Shown piece after piece: positions 1 through 47,365 of a DNA stretch of 64,000 bases. The number at the start of each line of letters is the position of its first letter. Positions within the stretch are counted from its first letter, which is position 1. The notes beneath the pieces were generated by a model that saw nothing but the letters and a program-made list of their open reading frames with translations, was not told where the DNA came from and made no database searches. The DNA is from Unio delphinus. Taxonomy: Eukaryota; Mollusca; Bivalvia; Unionida; Unionidae. A program made the position numbers and the translations under genes. The stretch covers positions 2,474,001 to 2,538,000 of the forward strand of contig JAQISU010000033.1 of assembly GCA_029339505.1 (NCBI GenBank), written 5' to 3'.

Positions 1-430
1 ACCTATCAATCATACAATGAGAATATAACCTATCAATCATACAAAGAGGATATAATCAGTTAAATACAGGCGGTACATAATCCATCTGTCAGGATATAAC
101 CTATAATGTGCAGAGAGAATATAACCTATCAATCATGTACAGAGAGAATATAACCTATCAATCATGTACAGAGAGAATATAACCTATCAATCATGTACAG
201 AGAGAATATAACCTATCAATCATGTACAGAGAGAATATAACCTATCAATCATGTACAGAGAGAATATAACCTATCAATCATATACAGAGAGAATATAACC
301 TATCAATCATGTACAGAGAGAATATAACCTATCAATCATGTACAGAGAGAATATAACCTATCAGTCATGTACAGAAAGGATATCACCTATCAGTCATGTA
401 CAGGGAGGAAATAACATACGAGTTGTATAC
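1..430. repeat. 29-bp minisatellite cut by the window edge
   Basis: Near-perfect copies of a 29-base unit containing tatcaatcatgtacagagag run from the first base to about 430. Copies before position 100 are more diverged. The array continues to the left of the window. Confidence 0.93.
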
Positions 431-690
431 AGAGATGATATAACCTATCATATATCATATGAGTTGTATGCAGAGATGAACCAATTAGTCAAATACAGTA
501 ATGATATTAACTATGAAATAACGTATGAGTTGCCATACAGAGATGATATAACCTATCATATATCATATGAGTTGTATACAGAGATGAACCAATTAGTCAA
601 ATACAGTAATGATATTAACTATGAAATAAAGTATGAGTTGTATACAGAGATGATACGTTATTTCATAGTTTATATCATTATTGTATTTGA
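430..690. repeat. About 108-bp tandem duplication
   Basis: Two nearly identical copies of a unit of about 108 bases with catatatcatatgagttgta and gaaccaattagtcaaata directly follow the 29-bp array and share its agagatgatataacctatca core. This longer unit probably grew from the shorter one. Confidence 0.85.
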
Positions 691-974
691 CTGATAGGTT
701 ATATCATCTCTGTATCCATTACAATCCTTTGGACACTTTCAAAGAGCACCTTTGGTTTACATCATGGAAATAGACTTAGACCTGCATGCAAAAACACTCT
801 TAGGATGGGGTTTTAATGCATCATTTTTAATTTCATTGCACATTTGTGAATTATCGGAAGCCCTGGTACTAGATCCATAGAAGCATTACAGACTAGAACC
901 AGAATGGTCCCTCACAGTCCAAAACCCTGCCATGACTCAGCATCAGCTTTAGTAATTATCCATTCCCAGTATAG

Positions 975-1213
975 AGGCCTCTAATGGTCGAGTGGTCTGA
1001 AGCATTCCCCATTATGAATCACTACCATCTTGCCTCTGTCTACATGGGTTCAAGTCTTTGGCTCTGCCAGTGTGGGTACATGAGAAAGCTAGCCTGTAGC
1101 TTCCCATGGGTCAGTGATTCTTTACAGGGTTTTCCCAGGTTCTTCCTCCATCAGTTATACTGGCTGCCATGTATTGCCTATTTTGTTCTGAAACATAGCA
1201 TTAAACAACAACC
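975..1213 (+). mobile_element. tRNA-derived SINE, family B copy 1
   Basis: A diverged copy of the 28.66 kb element. The A-box-like gtcgagtggtctgaagc and B-box-like gggttcaagtc mark a tRNA-type pol III promoter. The body (cttcctccatc, ctggctgccatgta) and a short aacaacaa tail match the other copies. Confidence 0.8.
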
Positions 1214-2575
1214 ATTCCCAGTACAATTCTCAGATGTTTGATATCACCAAAAGTAAATGTGGAAGGATTCCAGCCGTATTCATTGTCTCTGTTAATCTGC
1301 TTCACCAAGTAAGTCATCACTACCTTTGCAGGAGCTTTTTTGCCACCATACACCTCAAAGACACAATCACAAGCACCATCTTCTTTCAACAACAGCACAA
1401 TGTATAGGGAAGACAAAACCTTTCATGTATTGAAAAAGTCTTTCAGCTTCTGCCTCCAGACTTATTTCCAGCTCCTTCTATTCTGTCAATGGATTCCTGT
1501 ATCCATGAACCATTTATCCTAGAAAGGACAGCTTCAGTTGAAACAGTTACTGCACTCTGTTCCATCATACACTACTCTGAAGGTAATTTCAAGACCCAAT
1601 CATATACAGTCTGTTCCATCATACACTACTCTGAAGGCAACTTCAAGACCCAATCATATACAGTCCTTTCTTATCACAAGGATGACTCCCTTTAAAAGTC
1701 AGCCCAGCTTTCTAACAGATACATGCCAATCCGTACTGAAATCATAGCTGTTGACAGACATATTGTGTGCAGGGTAATATAAAAACCTTTCTTGACATGC
1801 ATCAACTGGTTCATAATGTTGTGGTTATTGACTCCATACAAGACTAATTGTGTTTCATGATTTCATTCTGCTATCTGAGCTTAATCTAGACCCTTCCATT
1901 TAAATCCCCAGTGAAAGATGCTTCTGGGAGTCAGTTTAGTGTATGGTTTATGTATGCAACATGGCAGCTCAGCACTAAATCTACAATGCAAAAGCTGCTT
2001 CATTTAATTGTCATTTCATGCATTGATGAAGCTTGGCCCTATGTCTCAAACAAAACCTGTGGGTTTAGATTTGGTTGAATAAGGCATCCTTAGAACCATT
2101 GACTCAGGCATGTTTGGTTAATTCCTCCAGGATGATGGCCAGATAAGTGATTTTTAAAGCCAGGTCATCTGCCAAATCTGACCCACAGACCATATTGTAT
2201 CCAACCCTGGTCTTGAGCATCTCTGACCAACCTTTAATAAAAGACCTGATTTCTAGTCACTCAAGTTGAAGCAGGAAGACTCAGTCAGATTTACACCTTA
2301 TTGGTCAACTCAGACTATCTGCAGTTCTGCTACTATGGTTTCATTGTGAGGAACAGTCACTCCAATTTATGGGAAATCTGTTTTGTGTTCTGAAACCCTT
2401 CTTCTTGAGGACCCTTCTTCTCTAGTACATCTGTAGGACCCTGCAGGAGAATTAAAAGTGGACTGATTTGATTAGATGATCTTTTGCTAATATCTTTCAA
2501 ACCGTTGATAATGGCCAGAGACAGTATTTTCCATATGTTACCACAGAGACCTTTCATCTCAATGGGCTCCACTTA
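1201..2575 (-). pseudogene. Decayed minus-strand coding-like remnant, unidentified
   Basis: The minus strand shows several protein-like stretches in shifting frames: VFEVYGGKKAPAKVVMTYLV (about 1,330-1,400), NGSWIQESIDRIEGAGN (about 1,450-1,530), and HNIMNQLMHVKKGFYITL plus ISVRIGMYLLESWA (about 1,690-1,830), separated by stops. A 60-bp direct duplication lies at 1,557-1,670. It could be an old processed pseudogene or a transposon ORF. I do not recognise the family. Confidence 0.3.
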
Positions 2576-2877
2576 ACATGGTAGGACATATACCAGCAGT
2601 ACAACCGGCTACCTACCCAGGCTACATTACTTCTGCTGGATTAATGGGAACAAGCACCTTTTCACCAAGCCTCAATTTACTATTTGCTAACCCTAGCTTG
2701 TATCTTATGAGACTCTACTTCCCATATGTAGAGATATTGGAGACAAGGGTTGCTTTGAGGTAAGGAGATGTAACTCCTACCACATCGTACCTCTTCAGTT
2801 ACATTTTATGACTGGATAATGTATTTGAAGAGGAAACCAATTGTTGGAGTTAATTATGTTTCTTTGATAGGACTTAC

Positions 2878-3030
2878 CTGTATATACAAGTGTCACACTC
2901 TTCCAAGCCCTTACATCATGTAGATTATGTAAATTCATGACCATAAAACAGTCTTACCCTTCCAAGCCTTCTTATGATATAGATTATAAAGATCTGACTA
3001 TAAAGCAGTCACAATTTTTCAAGCCTTCTC

Positions 3031-3032
<2 letters not shown>
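2878..3032. repeat. Diverged 55-60 bp tandem triplet
   Basis: Three loosely similar copies sharing a ccttccaagcc core and a following tatgatatagatta-like segment lead directly into the TA microsatellite. Confidence 0.5.

Positions 3033-3103
<71 letters not shown>
3033..3103. repeat. (TA)n microsatellite
   Basis: About 35 uninterrupted TA dinucleotides in the intron before the first visible exon. Confidence 0.98.
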
Positions 3104-3105
<2 letters not shown>

Positions 3106-3441
3106 TGTTTTACTGTGCTTTAATTTGAAACTGTTTTTTTCTGGTATGTTGAAAAATCTGGAATACCAAAGTTATTCAAAATGTGCAATTTATAACAATA
3201 TGAAAAACTGAGAAATGATTGTTTTTAAGTGTTCAAATTTGTACAAGTTTTCTATAGTTTTACTGTAAACACATTCAGCAAGTATTCAGTGATATCACAA
3301 TTTACATTTGTTACTTAAAGATATGACAGGTACTTATTTTGTGGCTGAAAAATGTTAAAACTATAGAACGTGATTTTATTTCATCAGATGGCATTTATAA
3401 TTTTTAAAATATTTTATTTCCATTTATTTATCTTTTCACAG

Positions 3442-36354
<32,913 letters not shown>

Positions 36355-36399
36355 GAAGCAAATAGAGAAATTCTACATAACAAGCTTCCTCTTCAGGTA

Positions 36400-37580
36400 A
36401 TTGTTTTTATTTCTAATGTATTTTTTCACAGAAACTAATTTATTTTTAGTATGTAATTTATCAACTATAATGGATGCTCTATTATTTGTTGTAGCTTTTA
36501 TCTGGGGTATAATATAAAGTATGAAAAAAAAATGTGTTTTATCACCTTTTTGAAAAATACCTGAAGTACAGCTATAGATATGCTCTCAGATGATCACACA
36601 TCATCTTAAAGAAAAATAGGGTTTTACAGTCAATAATTTCCAGAGACTGTTTTTGAAAGAAGACAACACCAAGTCTTAGTATCCATTGTACAAGTGACTC
36701 TTCTTTGTGACATACCATAAAACAATACAAAACCTAAACATGGACAGGGAAATGGGGCAAATTTTTTATGTAATTACAGACACTGCAATCAGTATGATGG
36801 AGTTATTCTTTACCAATGTCATATCTTTTTAACTTTGGTCACAAGATCCATTGTAATTTCAGTTATAGCATAATGCTAATGCAAATTTGCTACTGATTTT
36901 ATGGCCCAAATTTAATGCAGCTGGGATGAATTTAAATGTTCATATCTGTTAGCTCTTTAATAACTTATTAACTTAACTCCTTAAAACAAAAGACTCGGAT
37001 ATAATAAAATTACATTCACATCTTCATCATGTGAGACTAATTTTTATACTTTATAAATCTTTATAGAGTTATGGATTTTTTTAATACTGCCATCCTTAAA
37101 AGTTTTTAAAATTCCTTTCCTTTGCTTATTCTAGTAAGTGAAATATGGATAAAGACAAGTGACATTTTCTAAACAGCAAACAGTTATTATGCTGCTGGAC
37201 ACATAGCAATTACAAATTAAATGTCCAGGCCTGCTAGCTGCCTTGTTATGTCGATGATAGAAGTATTGCTAACTTTGATATGAAGCAGTCATTATTGATT
37301 ACAGTTTATTCTCAGGTTTATATTTTTCCAAGACAGCTGATTTCTCTTCACTAATGACATCCACAAAAATTTGCATTAAAGCTCCAAAATATGTGCAAAC
37401 TCTTTTCTTCAAAATTACCCATCGTGTTTAAGTGCTGTTCTTTAAAAAAATGCATACACTCACACAATATGTTTGGTAGATTTTATTTTGTGAGAGACAA
37501 TGCTATACCAAGTAATGTTTCTCTGTTTTTGTTTGTTCTGTATTGTTATAGTTGCTGCTGGTGATGTTTTTGTTGCAGCT
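36400..37580. other. Downstream of TMEM145-like stop: possible 3' UTR, otherwise nothing recognised
   Basis: No clear AATAAA within 500 bases of the stop. The segment may be 3' UTR or the intron of a spliced 3' UTR. Confidence 0.35.
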
Positions 37581-37581
37581 G

Positions 37582-37915
37582 TCATTGTTTTAGTAAGTTC
37601 AGAGTACACTTATTCTGTGTTTTTATTCTGTCAGTACTCTTGTTTTAGTAAGTTCAGAGTACAATTATTCTGTGTTTTTATTCTGTCAGTACTCTTGTTT
37701 TAGTAAGTTCAGAGTACACTTATTCTGTGTTTTTATTTTGTCAGTACTCTTGTTTTAGTAAGTTCAGAGTACACTTATTCTGTGTTTTTATTCTGTCAGT
37801 ACTCTTGTTTTAGTAAGTTCAGAGTACACTTATTCTGTGTTTTTATTCTGTCAGTACTCTTGTTTTAGTAAGTTCGGAGTACAATTATTCTGTGTTTTTA
37901 TTCTGTCAGTACTCT
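37582..37915. repeat. 55-bp minisatellite, six copies
   Basis: Unit with agtaagttcagagtacactt, attctgtgtttttattctgt and cagtactcttgtttt. Confidence 0.96.
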
Positions 37916-37919
37916 TGAT

Positions 37920-40900
37920 TACTTTGCATTTCATTCAATACTGTGTCGCATACAAATATAAAAAAGTATAGATTTTTTATGGATAATAGAATTACTTCAG
38001 GAAACAAGTATTGCAATGTTAGATTCAGTAAAAAATAAAAATTCAACACTGAATTCAGTCAGTGAAATTTAACAATAAAATGCACAATTATTTTTTTTTA
38101 AATGTAAAAAGCTATATTGAAGAAAAAAATATTTAATTATGGCTTTAATCCTGCTCATATCTAAGTTTTACTGTACCTAATTAATGAAAGCAATATGTTT
38201 ATATATTAATAATATGATGAATGATGAGTATGTGAAAAAAACATGACCAGGCCTTTATAATAAGCATTTTGAGTGGTTAAAATCACAGTACTCAGACTAT
38301 TAGAAGATATTAGTTAATAACAACAGAAGGGAGTTACTCATGTATTCATGTGCTTTTCTTGTGTGCTTTTACATTTTCTTAAACAATTATTAAAACACAG
38401 GTACTTTATTTATTTTTTAAAATTCATTATTTTTTTGCAGAACTGTTTGTATTGATAACAATTGGATCTTCAGAATTGTGAGATTCACAAGGGTTATTCA
38501 TGCAGGATGTTATACATTTTTAAGGTTCATAACTTCATTAATCTGGTAAAATACTAAATTAAATATGTTTAATTTTTTTTTAATATGACAGAGATATTAA
38601 GAAACATGTATATGGGAAAAAAGACATATATTCTAAGGTTGATTAATTTTCTATTTCAGCCCAATATATCACCCATGGAGGCTCAAATTTTACTCATGCG
38701 GCCAATTTCACAGTCAGCATAATACGGATAATATGCAAGAACAATTTCCCAAGTCTGAAGACAGATGTTAAAATTCTGTGTGGTCGATATTTTGCATGAA
38801 ATAATAATTGACATATCTCATGATTATTATTAGTACAGTGTTTAATGACATTGCACATTCTTTTAACAGGAGTGGACATATTACTACAATTTGGTTGTCT
38901 GGTATGATGGGGTTAGTAAAACTATCACCTTAATTCACTGGTTGATATCATATTGGTGATATATACAGTGATGTATATGGGAAATATTGCTCAGTAGTTG
39001 CTTATATTTTAGACCTGTGGGACCAAATTCAAATATAAAGCAAAACATTTACTTACTGTTATCTCATTATTCTATATCATTGGTGCCTTTATAAAGATAA
39101 TTAAGAGTAATTTTCCATAACTTGCACTTTTCTATCCTTTTCATTAAAATATCTAAATTGGAGAGATGTAATGATTTCACAGTAGCATAGAAATATGAGA
39201 AATGCACAATGTTTGAAAGCATTTTCAGTCATTATATATCTTTGCACATTATAGGAATGTAGAGTTTCATTTGAATTGATTATTTTGACAAATTCATTTT
39301 AATGTTGGGACTATATCCAAATATTGGAATAAAGTGAAACATGTATTTATGCATAATTTGAACAAGAATCAAGTAATTGATGTTGTTCCAAAGATAAATA
39401 AAAATGTGTTTTATCAGTTTTAAAAATTATAAAAACTTTATTGTCTGTTAAGTTTAGTTTTTTTTCTCTTAATGGTTACATTTTCAGACCAGAAGAGGTT
39501 ATTACAGGGTCTTACTTGTGACAATTTTTTCTCATTATTGCTCGACATTGGGATAATTAAACTTAATATCAATTTCTGCATTTTGTGTCCCTTTTATTGA
39601 TTATGCATTAGACAAGATTTTGTCAAGAAGAATTTTTGCACTGAGCCTTTGAAATTTTCAATGGATGCCAACTTGTCATCCAGTATGACCAGCCTTACCA
39701 GGGATAGAATAATCTAAACTATTTTAGTCACTTTGAAAGATAAAAAAAATCAGTTTTTGCACAATAGCTTCAGTTCTATAACATGCACCTCAACCAGAGT
39801 TTGTGGATTGTTTGCAAATTAAGGCATGGAAGAGGTGTCATGATTTGGGGTCAAAAAGTCATCATGACTCAAAGAAAATAGGCATTGCACATAAACTTTT
39901 GTTCTATTGTAAGTTTCTAAACTAAAGCCCGTGGATAGCGTGCACTTAAGGTATTAAGGAAACATATAGGGTGTGGAATCTTAAGGTCAAAGGTCATGGT
40001 AAGTCTAATAGAACAAACAATTTCCACAAATTTAAGTTTGGCTCAAATCTAGAAGCCTTTATCAAATTATGTGGTTTAGACATTGTGGTTGGTATTCTCC
40101 AACCATGGCCTTTTTGTGTCTTTCAAGATGATTATTAAAATTGTACTGTTCATGGGACTCTTGATGGTCTGATGAAATGCTCATGTCAAAAACTAACCAA
40201 GATTGTACCCTGAAGTTATGGAATTAAACACAGCTGTTGATCCTTGTTGATTGGCTTTCTATATTAATGCATTATCCTTCTTGTACAAACATTTGTGTAT
40301 GACGTGTTATGTTTGAAATGACTTCCCCTATACTTATGAATATTAAAAGCTAAAAGTATTAATATTTTTACATTCTTTACTTTTGTATTTATTATGCATA
40401 TTTATTTATGATTTTTATATTAGTTGAAAAACTGTACTGTAATTTATTATTTGTGTACTTTTTCTATATCCATCCTTATTTATTCTATTTTTTAGATGAC
40501 TAGCATCACACTTCTCTGAACTTAACTGTAGTATGAATAATATTTTAGCTATGGTGAGTAAGTGGTTAGTTAGCAATCCATATTTTCTGCGATAGTTTGG
40601 TAAATACTCATTGTACACATTGTATATCAGCGTACATTAATCTTCGATAAAAGGATCAACCATTTTCTTGGGATTGGATTTTTAATCCCACATCTATGGA
40701 TGCAATATTTCCTTGTTTTGTTTCTTTTTTATGTTGGAGACAGTGTATATCATAAGTTATTATATTATAAAAATGGATCATGAAAACTTCTAAAGAAACT
40801 AAACTTGCTGCATACTTGCCAGTAAATGTTGTCATATTTAATCTAAAACTACTGGAACATGGCATAAATCATTTAATTAACAAGAAATTACTTTACAATG

Positions 40901-43900
40901 TATAGGGATATTATATATCCCAGAAAGCTTACTCATAACAGTAGTATGTGTTTTGCACGTTAGTAGAAATTTAGAAAATTAAACATTTTGGTTGTCAGAA
41001 CAATCTCAGGCAATAGAGCTAATTGAGAGATTGGGCAGTTTTGTCAAATGGTTGGGGTGGCCATAGTGCAGCCATCAACATGTAAATTGATAATTTGTGA
41101 TAAGTTAGGGCACAAGTCTGTAAATCTTAAACATAATGAAGATGCATGTAGGTCAATGTTTTGTCAAGCCCATTTAGTCAGAAACCTCATATTGCAGTCA
41201 CCTTGGCATCTGTGTGCATGTCTTTACATCTTTCATGCAGAAGGTCATACATACAACCATGCTCAAGTTATGGTCATCGCTAAAGTTATGCAGATTAAAA
41301 TTGGTGTTTCTACTTTCTTGTTAAAATGTTAGACATGCTTGCTTCACAAAAAATATTTTGTTAAATTATACGTTTGCATTATTTTCTAGCACAAAAATGG
41401 CATTTTTGTTTATTTTATTTTTACAACTTAATATTGCATACAAGCCTAACTGTATCTTGGTGCTTAAATTTTGTATTGCTTTTAATATTGCATACAAGCC
41501 TAAACTGTATCTTGGTGCTTAAACTTTTTCAGCCATGTGCAAGTATGTATTTATACTTTTGCATAGCACATGTGTATATGGTATACTGTATCTAGCTAAT
41601 TTTTTTCTGTTGAAAATATTAAAAACTTTATGATACAGGGTTAATTTATGAGAAATATATTTTGTCGTGATCTGTGTTGTCTCTAAATTACCCAAATGTG
41701 TGATGTAACATATTGTAACATAATTATTCAATTTGTTTATAATAAAAAAATCAAATTGCTTTTTTTATGGTCTCATTTATGCAACTTAAAGTTGGCTGAA
41801 TTGATTTGTAAGTATTTGTATCACTGCATCATTAGTGGCAGCTGTATTGAAAACAAGTGACAATTAAAACATATATATATATATTTGTCTCACGGCACAA
41901 GGAGCAAACATTCTTAACTATTACAGCTTTGTGGTTTTGATGTTTTTTGGTCAAACTGATCAGAGATATCCACTCTATCCATAAGCTTAGTATCTTTTTT
42001 CTTCTTAAATGACTCTTTAATTCACCTTGGTAAAATAGAGAGAATCTATTGTGCTACACCTGGCAAGTGTACTGGCAGCAGTGACAGTGCCATTGTCCAT
42101 CCATGTTAAAAAATATTTTATGTACAGTCTGGTTACATGTCAACCTCTCATCCATTCTTTCTCTCTCTAGGTGCTTTGCAAAATTCTAGCTCAAATATTT
42201 TTGTATTATTAATTTCTGAAACTTCAGTTTGTATTATAGTTTACAACACAATATTTATTTTTATTTTGTTGTCCTGTATTTAGTTTTCTACTGTCAAAAT
42301 ATAGCCTATCTTGCACTGAGAGATGGCGTTAAACACCCAAAAAAAACCTCTGTTAAACAGCACAAGGTTCCAACAAATGATGCAAAACACCTGTTTTTCA
42401 ATGCTGAAATATTTCTCTAACTCTGTTGATTGGAAGCACCTGTTGTTTTTATGCCAGTTTAAAGCAAAAATTGTTATTTTTTAATATATTAATATTAAGT
42501 TCTATTAAAAATTAATGTGTGGTCTAATTTCTAGAGGAGTTGTGGTGGTAGTGTGTATATCCTTGACAACTATATGTATTTGTATCATTGTCATTTTTAA
42601 ATTTTATGCAGGGGATCTTTTTGAGGTTTAATTTAGATTACATGTGAAAATATAATTACTTATGGAAAACAAGCCTCATGAAGCTTTATAACTGCCCACT
42701 TGTTTCTACCATCTAGATAATAAATAATGACTTTATTTAAAGAGGGTAACACAATTAGCTAAGAACTAATCTACCTTGAGGCCCTCATACAAGGAATTTA
42801 TTTAATTCAACAGCATCTCAGAAGCCACTGGATATATTGGGTTTGGAAGATGGAAATAGAGTGGGTATTTCTAATCTCAACTGGAATACTATTCCAGAGC
42901 AAAGTTCCAGAGTATTGGAGACTTGCCATTTTATCACATAGAATCTAACATCATATGTTGCATGGTGTTTTTTAAATGATTTACTTTCTAATTTACTACT
43001 CAGTGCCAAGGTATTAGTTGAAATGGATAGGGTTACCTCCCTTAGACCATCTGAATTTGTACACTAAGACTGCATTATGCATTATTAAAATACTGTAGAT
43101 AGTTGAAATCTACTGCTTTTGAAAATGAAAATAATATTTTTAAAACTTTTTAAACCCCCACCCTAAACAGTATTTTTAGATATTATGTGAACACATTAGA
43201 GAATCCAGCCAGAACCAGTCTATTGGGGACCAAAAGTTCCACCAATACGTTGAGGTGTGTGATGATGCAAGGCAGTTAAAAAAAAAAACCAATTGATGTG
43301 TGCACACAACACTGTTAATTGATTACCTTGTTGCTGGAATTAAAGAAGTTTAAGGACAAATATGGGATTTTCTTTATGTACTACAAGTGTTACAGGAATA
43401 AAATGTGCTTCCTTTGATGAAAATCAGCAGACATTTTGATGAGGGAGTTAAGGTGAAGACTGACCTTAATAAATAATGTCAGCAGAACGTTAGAGTAATT
43501 ATTTTGAATTTTTTTAATGTTAAATTGTTATTGTAATGTTCAAGATGTTTTGAGAGGAATATTTAAGGACAGCTCTTACATATTTTGTTGTTCAATTCAT
43601 TGTGAAATGTTGAAACATGTCCTTTCTCTCAATGCTAAGAGACCACTAGCTAATAAATATTATGAGTTTAAGAATGCTTAAAAATCAAAATTTTATTATT
43701 CGCAGTTGAGTAGTAATGGTACTGAGTTTGCATTATTTGTTTCATAAACAATACATCAATCCTTAACTAAAATATATCAATTAACAATATATTACAAGAT
43801 AATTAATTTTGAGATATATTATTCATAAAACCATAAATATACAATGTATCTTTTCAGTGTTTATTTCAAGTCTAAATCTATCTTTCTTTTAATAATTTAT

Positions 43901-44600
43901 GGATCTGAACCATGAAAGACAAAGAAGCCATTGAGGATGAGACTCAAAAATACATCTTAAGTTCAAATCAGGAACTTCCTCCATGGATAAGCATAATATG
44001 GAGGAATAATGGAGTGCATTCAGCAATGTTACAACTCATCAGCATAAAACTGAAGCTTGAAGTTCTTTGCTGAGTGATTCAGGGGGACATCTCAACCAGA
44101 AAACTACTGAAAGCCTTTTATATGTGAAGCTTAATAATCACAATGGATGTCATCACCAGACAGTGATCTTGTGAAGAAAATTATAATGCTACTGGATTTT
44201 GTTAAAAAATTATTTACAGTGAATTTTAAGATCAACAACCCTTCCTTTTTAATTGACAATATAGTGACTCTTATTAATTAATAAAAATTGTAACATTGCC
44301 ATCTAATGAATCTAAATCTAATTTATGTTTATACGATTTTTTTTTATTATACTATGAACTAAATACAGATTATGGTTTTGTTTTCATTCACTTATCCATT
44401 GTGTCATATCTCTCTCTAATCAGTTCACTCACTAGCTCATACATAATCTTTTACTCATATACACATTAATTTAATCAGTCGTTTCGTCATCTTATTCAAT
44501 GTATTCTGTGTGAGTGTGGGTGTGAAAGACATGCATATGATAAATTCAAGGTGATAATTACTTCATACATTCCTGTACAAGAACATGTACATTTTCTGCT
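37920..44600. other. 6.7 kb with no recognised gene
   Basis: AT-rich sequence. I see a 59-base direct duplication at about 41,421-41,528 (attgcatacaagcctaa core), a short SINE-B-like 3' end at about 42,290-42,345, and old repeat fragments at 39.8-40.0 kb. ORFs such as 41,048-41,332 lack protein-like character or exon borders. Confidence 0.5.
42288..42345 (+). mobile_element. Short 3' end fragment like SINE family B
   Basis: Reads aatatagcctatcttgcact, gagagatggcgttaaaca and ccc then an A run. This parallels tatagcctatcatgtgctga...ggagttaaaccc in the 28.66 kb SINE. It could be a truncated SINE or the 3' end of its partner LINE. Confidence 0.45.
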
Positions 44601-44604
44601 GCTT

Positions 44605-47365
44605 TCATGGAAAATAAAATACAAATTATATCTATAAATGTTAGAGGTCTCCAAGGTTCAGTCTTTAAATGAAGGGAAAGTTTCTAGTGGGTAAATATAT
44701 ATAGTATGCTTGCAAGAAACTCATAGTACAAAGAACGATGAAATATATTGGACAGCTGAATCGGGATACACATCTTTATTTAGTCACTGCTCTAGTAATA
44801 GTGCTGGGATTGCAATATCTTTTAGAAATACTTTTGAATTTGTAATTCATAGAGAAAGATGTGACAGTCAAGGGAGATTTATTATTTTAGATACTACAAT
44901 TAATGGCAACAGATTAACACTCATGAATTTGTATGCTTATAATGATGATAATCCTAGCTTTTTTAGAAAATTAAAGAAGGATATTTGTTTTGACGACTCA
45001 TCAATTATAATGTGAGTAGCCTGGAATACTGTTTAAGACTTAGAATTGGATACTTATAATATTTTACAGAAAAAAACACCATCAGTCTAAGACAGTAATT
45101 CAAGACTTGAAAAATTAATTGGAAGTAACTGATCCTTGGCAAAATTCCAATAAATTCTTAAAGATGTATAAAAATCTCCATTGAAACAAAGTAGATTTGA
45201 TTACTTTCTTGTATTTAATAACATTCATATGAATACAGCTGATGCGTGTATCTTAACAGGGGTTAGACTAATCATTCAGCTATTGTTTTTAATTTGACTT
45301 TTCAAGTGTCCAAGGGGAAAAGGATATTGGAAATTTAATGCTCAACTGTTGAGGAACATTGAGTATACTGATTTGGTCAAAAATTGTATAACTAACAATG
45401 TAAATGAATATTATGTAGGGGGAAATAAAGATGACTCCATGTTTCTTTTTCCTGTAAAGATCAAATATTCTTTGAAATTTTGAAAATGAAAATAAGATCT
45501 GAACATATGTTACTCTATTAGGAAAACAAAAGAAAAACGGGAAAAAGTATTTAAAAAATCAGCAGGAAATAATATATATTTTTGTTGGGTGGGGTGGGGG
45601 GCTGTCGAATAACATATATGAAGAAACTCTGGAAAATTTAGAGAGGAAAAACGCAGAATTAGATGGATCTTGATAAATTACACAGAAGGTGTTATATTAA
45701 GATCTAAAGCTAGATGTTTTAAATTTTAGAGGAAAAGTACTTTTTAAATCTTGAAGAAAAAAAAAATATGTCAATAAGACAACAATAAGGGAAATTATTT
45801 TAGATGATGGGACAAATATATCTGACCAAATAGATATTTTAGAAGCTCAAAAACAATTTTATATGGAATTTTACAAAAGAAGAATTGCTCAGCTTGATGA
45901 TGAGGCTATTTAAGAGACTAGAAATATATATTTTAGTCACAATATTAAACTTAGTCAAAAGGAAAGAGAAAAATGGAAAAAGTCTCAGCTCATATAGATT
46001 TACTGTAGAGTTACATAAATTATTTTGGAAGTCTCTTGGAGGATTTATATGCAGATCAATAAGTCATGGATATACTGTAGGAAAACTTTAAGATTTTCGG
46101 ACTCAAGGAGTCATCACATGTCTATAAAAGGAAGAATAAAAACAGAAGATATTTTAAAAACTGGAAGCCTATATCACTTTTAAATATTGACTATAAGATT
46201 GCTTCGGGAGACATTGCAGCTGGATTAAAAAGGTTCAGTGATACTCCAAAAAGGATATATGAATGGTAGATTCATTGGAGAAAATACCAGGCTATTATAT
46301 GATATCATGGACCAACTTGAGAATGAAAATAGATATGGTTTATTATTGTTAATAGACTTTGAGAAAGCCTTTGACTTCATTAACTGGACCTATGTGGAAA
46401 AAGTTTTAGAATCTTTAAACATTGGTGATTCCGTTTGTAAATGGTTTAAACTGTTTTGTAATGTAGGAAAAGCAGAGAGAATAAAATGTGATATACTAGT
46501 ATCCCCAGAAAATGAGTGAGGACTAAATATGATACACATATCTTCATTTATTAGGTATATGAATATAATATGGGTAAAAATTTTGTTGGAAAAGAAAAAT
46601 GGAATGTGGCAGAACTTAGTCAATACAACTATGCTCAGGAATTAAAAAGATATTTGGAATTTAGGGAGAAGAAAATTAGAAGAATTTATTAAGCTCATTA
46701 AAATGGTTTTTGGAGAGATGTGATTTTGGCAGTAAATAGTTGGAAAGAGGAACTGCAAAGTCTAAACAAGTATCTATCCATGAGTATTTTAAATCTTGTT
46801 CTCCCTAAAATGTTCTATCTAAATAAATCCTGAACAGAAGCTGGTTTTGAAATGCTGAATGATCTAGTAGATGATCATAATTTAATGTCTTATGAAACAA
46901 TAAAGCAAAAAAATACAAGTGATGATTTCTTGAAATACTTCTCCCTATTATCCAAAATTCAAAACGTATGGGGAAAAGACAAAAAACAAAAATTTAGTAC
47001 ATAATAATTTTGATGAGCAGGAAGATAAAATACTAAATTTGCAAAATCAAATTTCACTTAAGTTTGTATATTAAGATCTTTTAAAAGGCCAAAAGGCAAC
47101 ACACTGCTAAGCAAGAAACTTTGATGCAAATATTTAATGAAAGTATAAGTAGTGAGGAGTGGTCTGAGATTTATATAGCCAGACAAAATGTTGTAACAAG
47201 GATACCATGTTGATCTTTTTTAACTTTAAATTAATCTATAGAAAAATTGCTACAAATGATTTTCTGAAAAGAATTAACATATTAGACGACAAAAAATGTA
47301 CTTTCTGTAAGAGTGAAAATAAAAGTATTAAGCATCTCTTATATTTCAACACCTAGAAACCTATT
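44605..47365 (+). pseudogene. Decayed L1/Tx1-type LINE ORF2
   Basis: The plus strand reads MENKIQIISINVRGLQGS (44,610), LQETHSTKNDEIYWTAESGY (44,707) and GRFIILDTTINGNRLTLMNL-YAY: an APE-type endonuclease. After a frame-broken middle come GRFIGENTRLLYDIMDQLEN and LLLLIDFEKAFDFINW (46,246-46,390), reverse transcriptase blocks in an L1-like form, and near 47,220-47,350 the tail NDFLKRINILDDKKCTFCKS, then KSIKHLLYFNT. Stops and frameshifts are numerous, so this is an old copy. No poly(A) tail or target-site duplication was found. The catalytic ADD block could not be located with confidence. Confidence 0.82.

Noticed and set aside
1..430. CRISPR-like direct repeats
   Set aside because: Unit and spacer do not differ: copies are contiguous 29-mers with no unique spacers, in an animal intronic setting.
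38659..38925. Two short exon-like stretches downstream of the TMEM145-like stop
   Set aside because: The borders are plausible but the peptides are very short and match nothing; kept only as a remark under the 3' end finding.
41048..41332. 94-codon ORF as a gene
   Set aside because: No recognisable domain, no splice context, and words like ggtcat...aaagttatg point to old repeat sequence.
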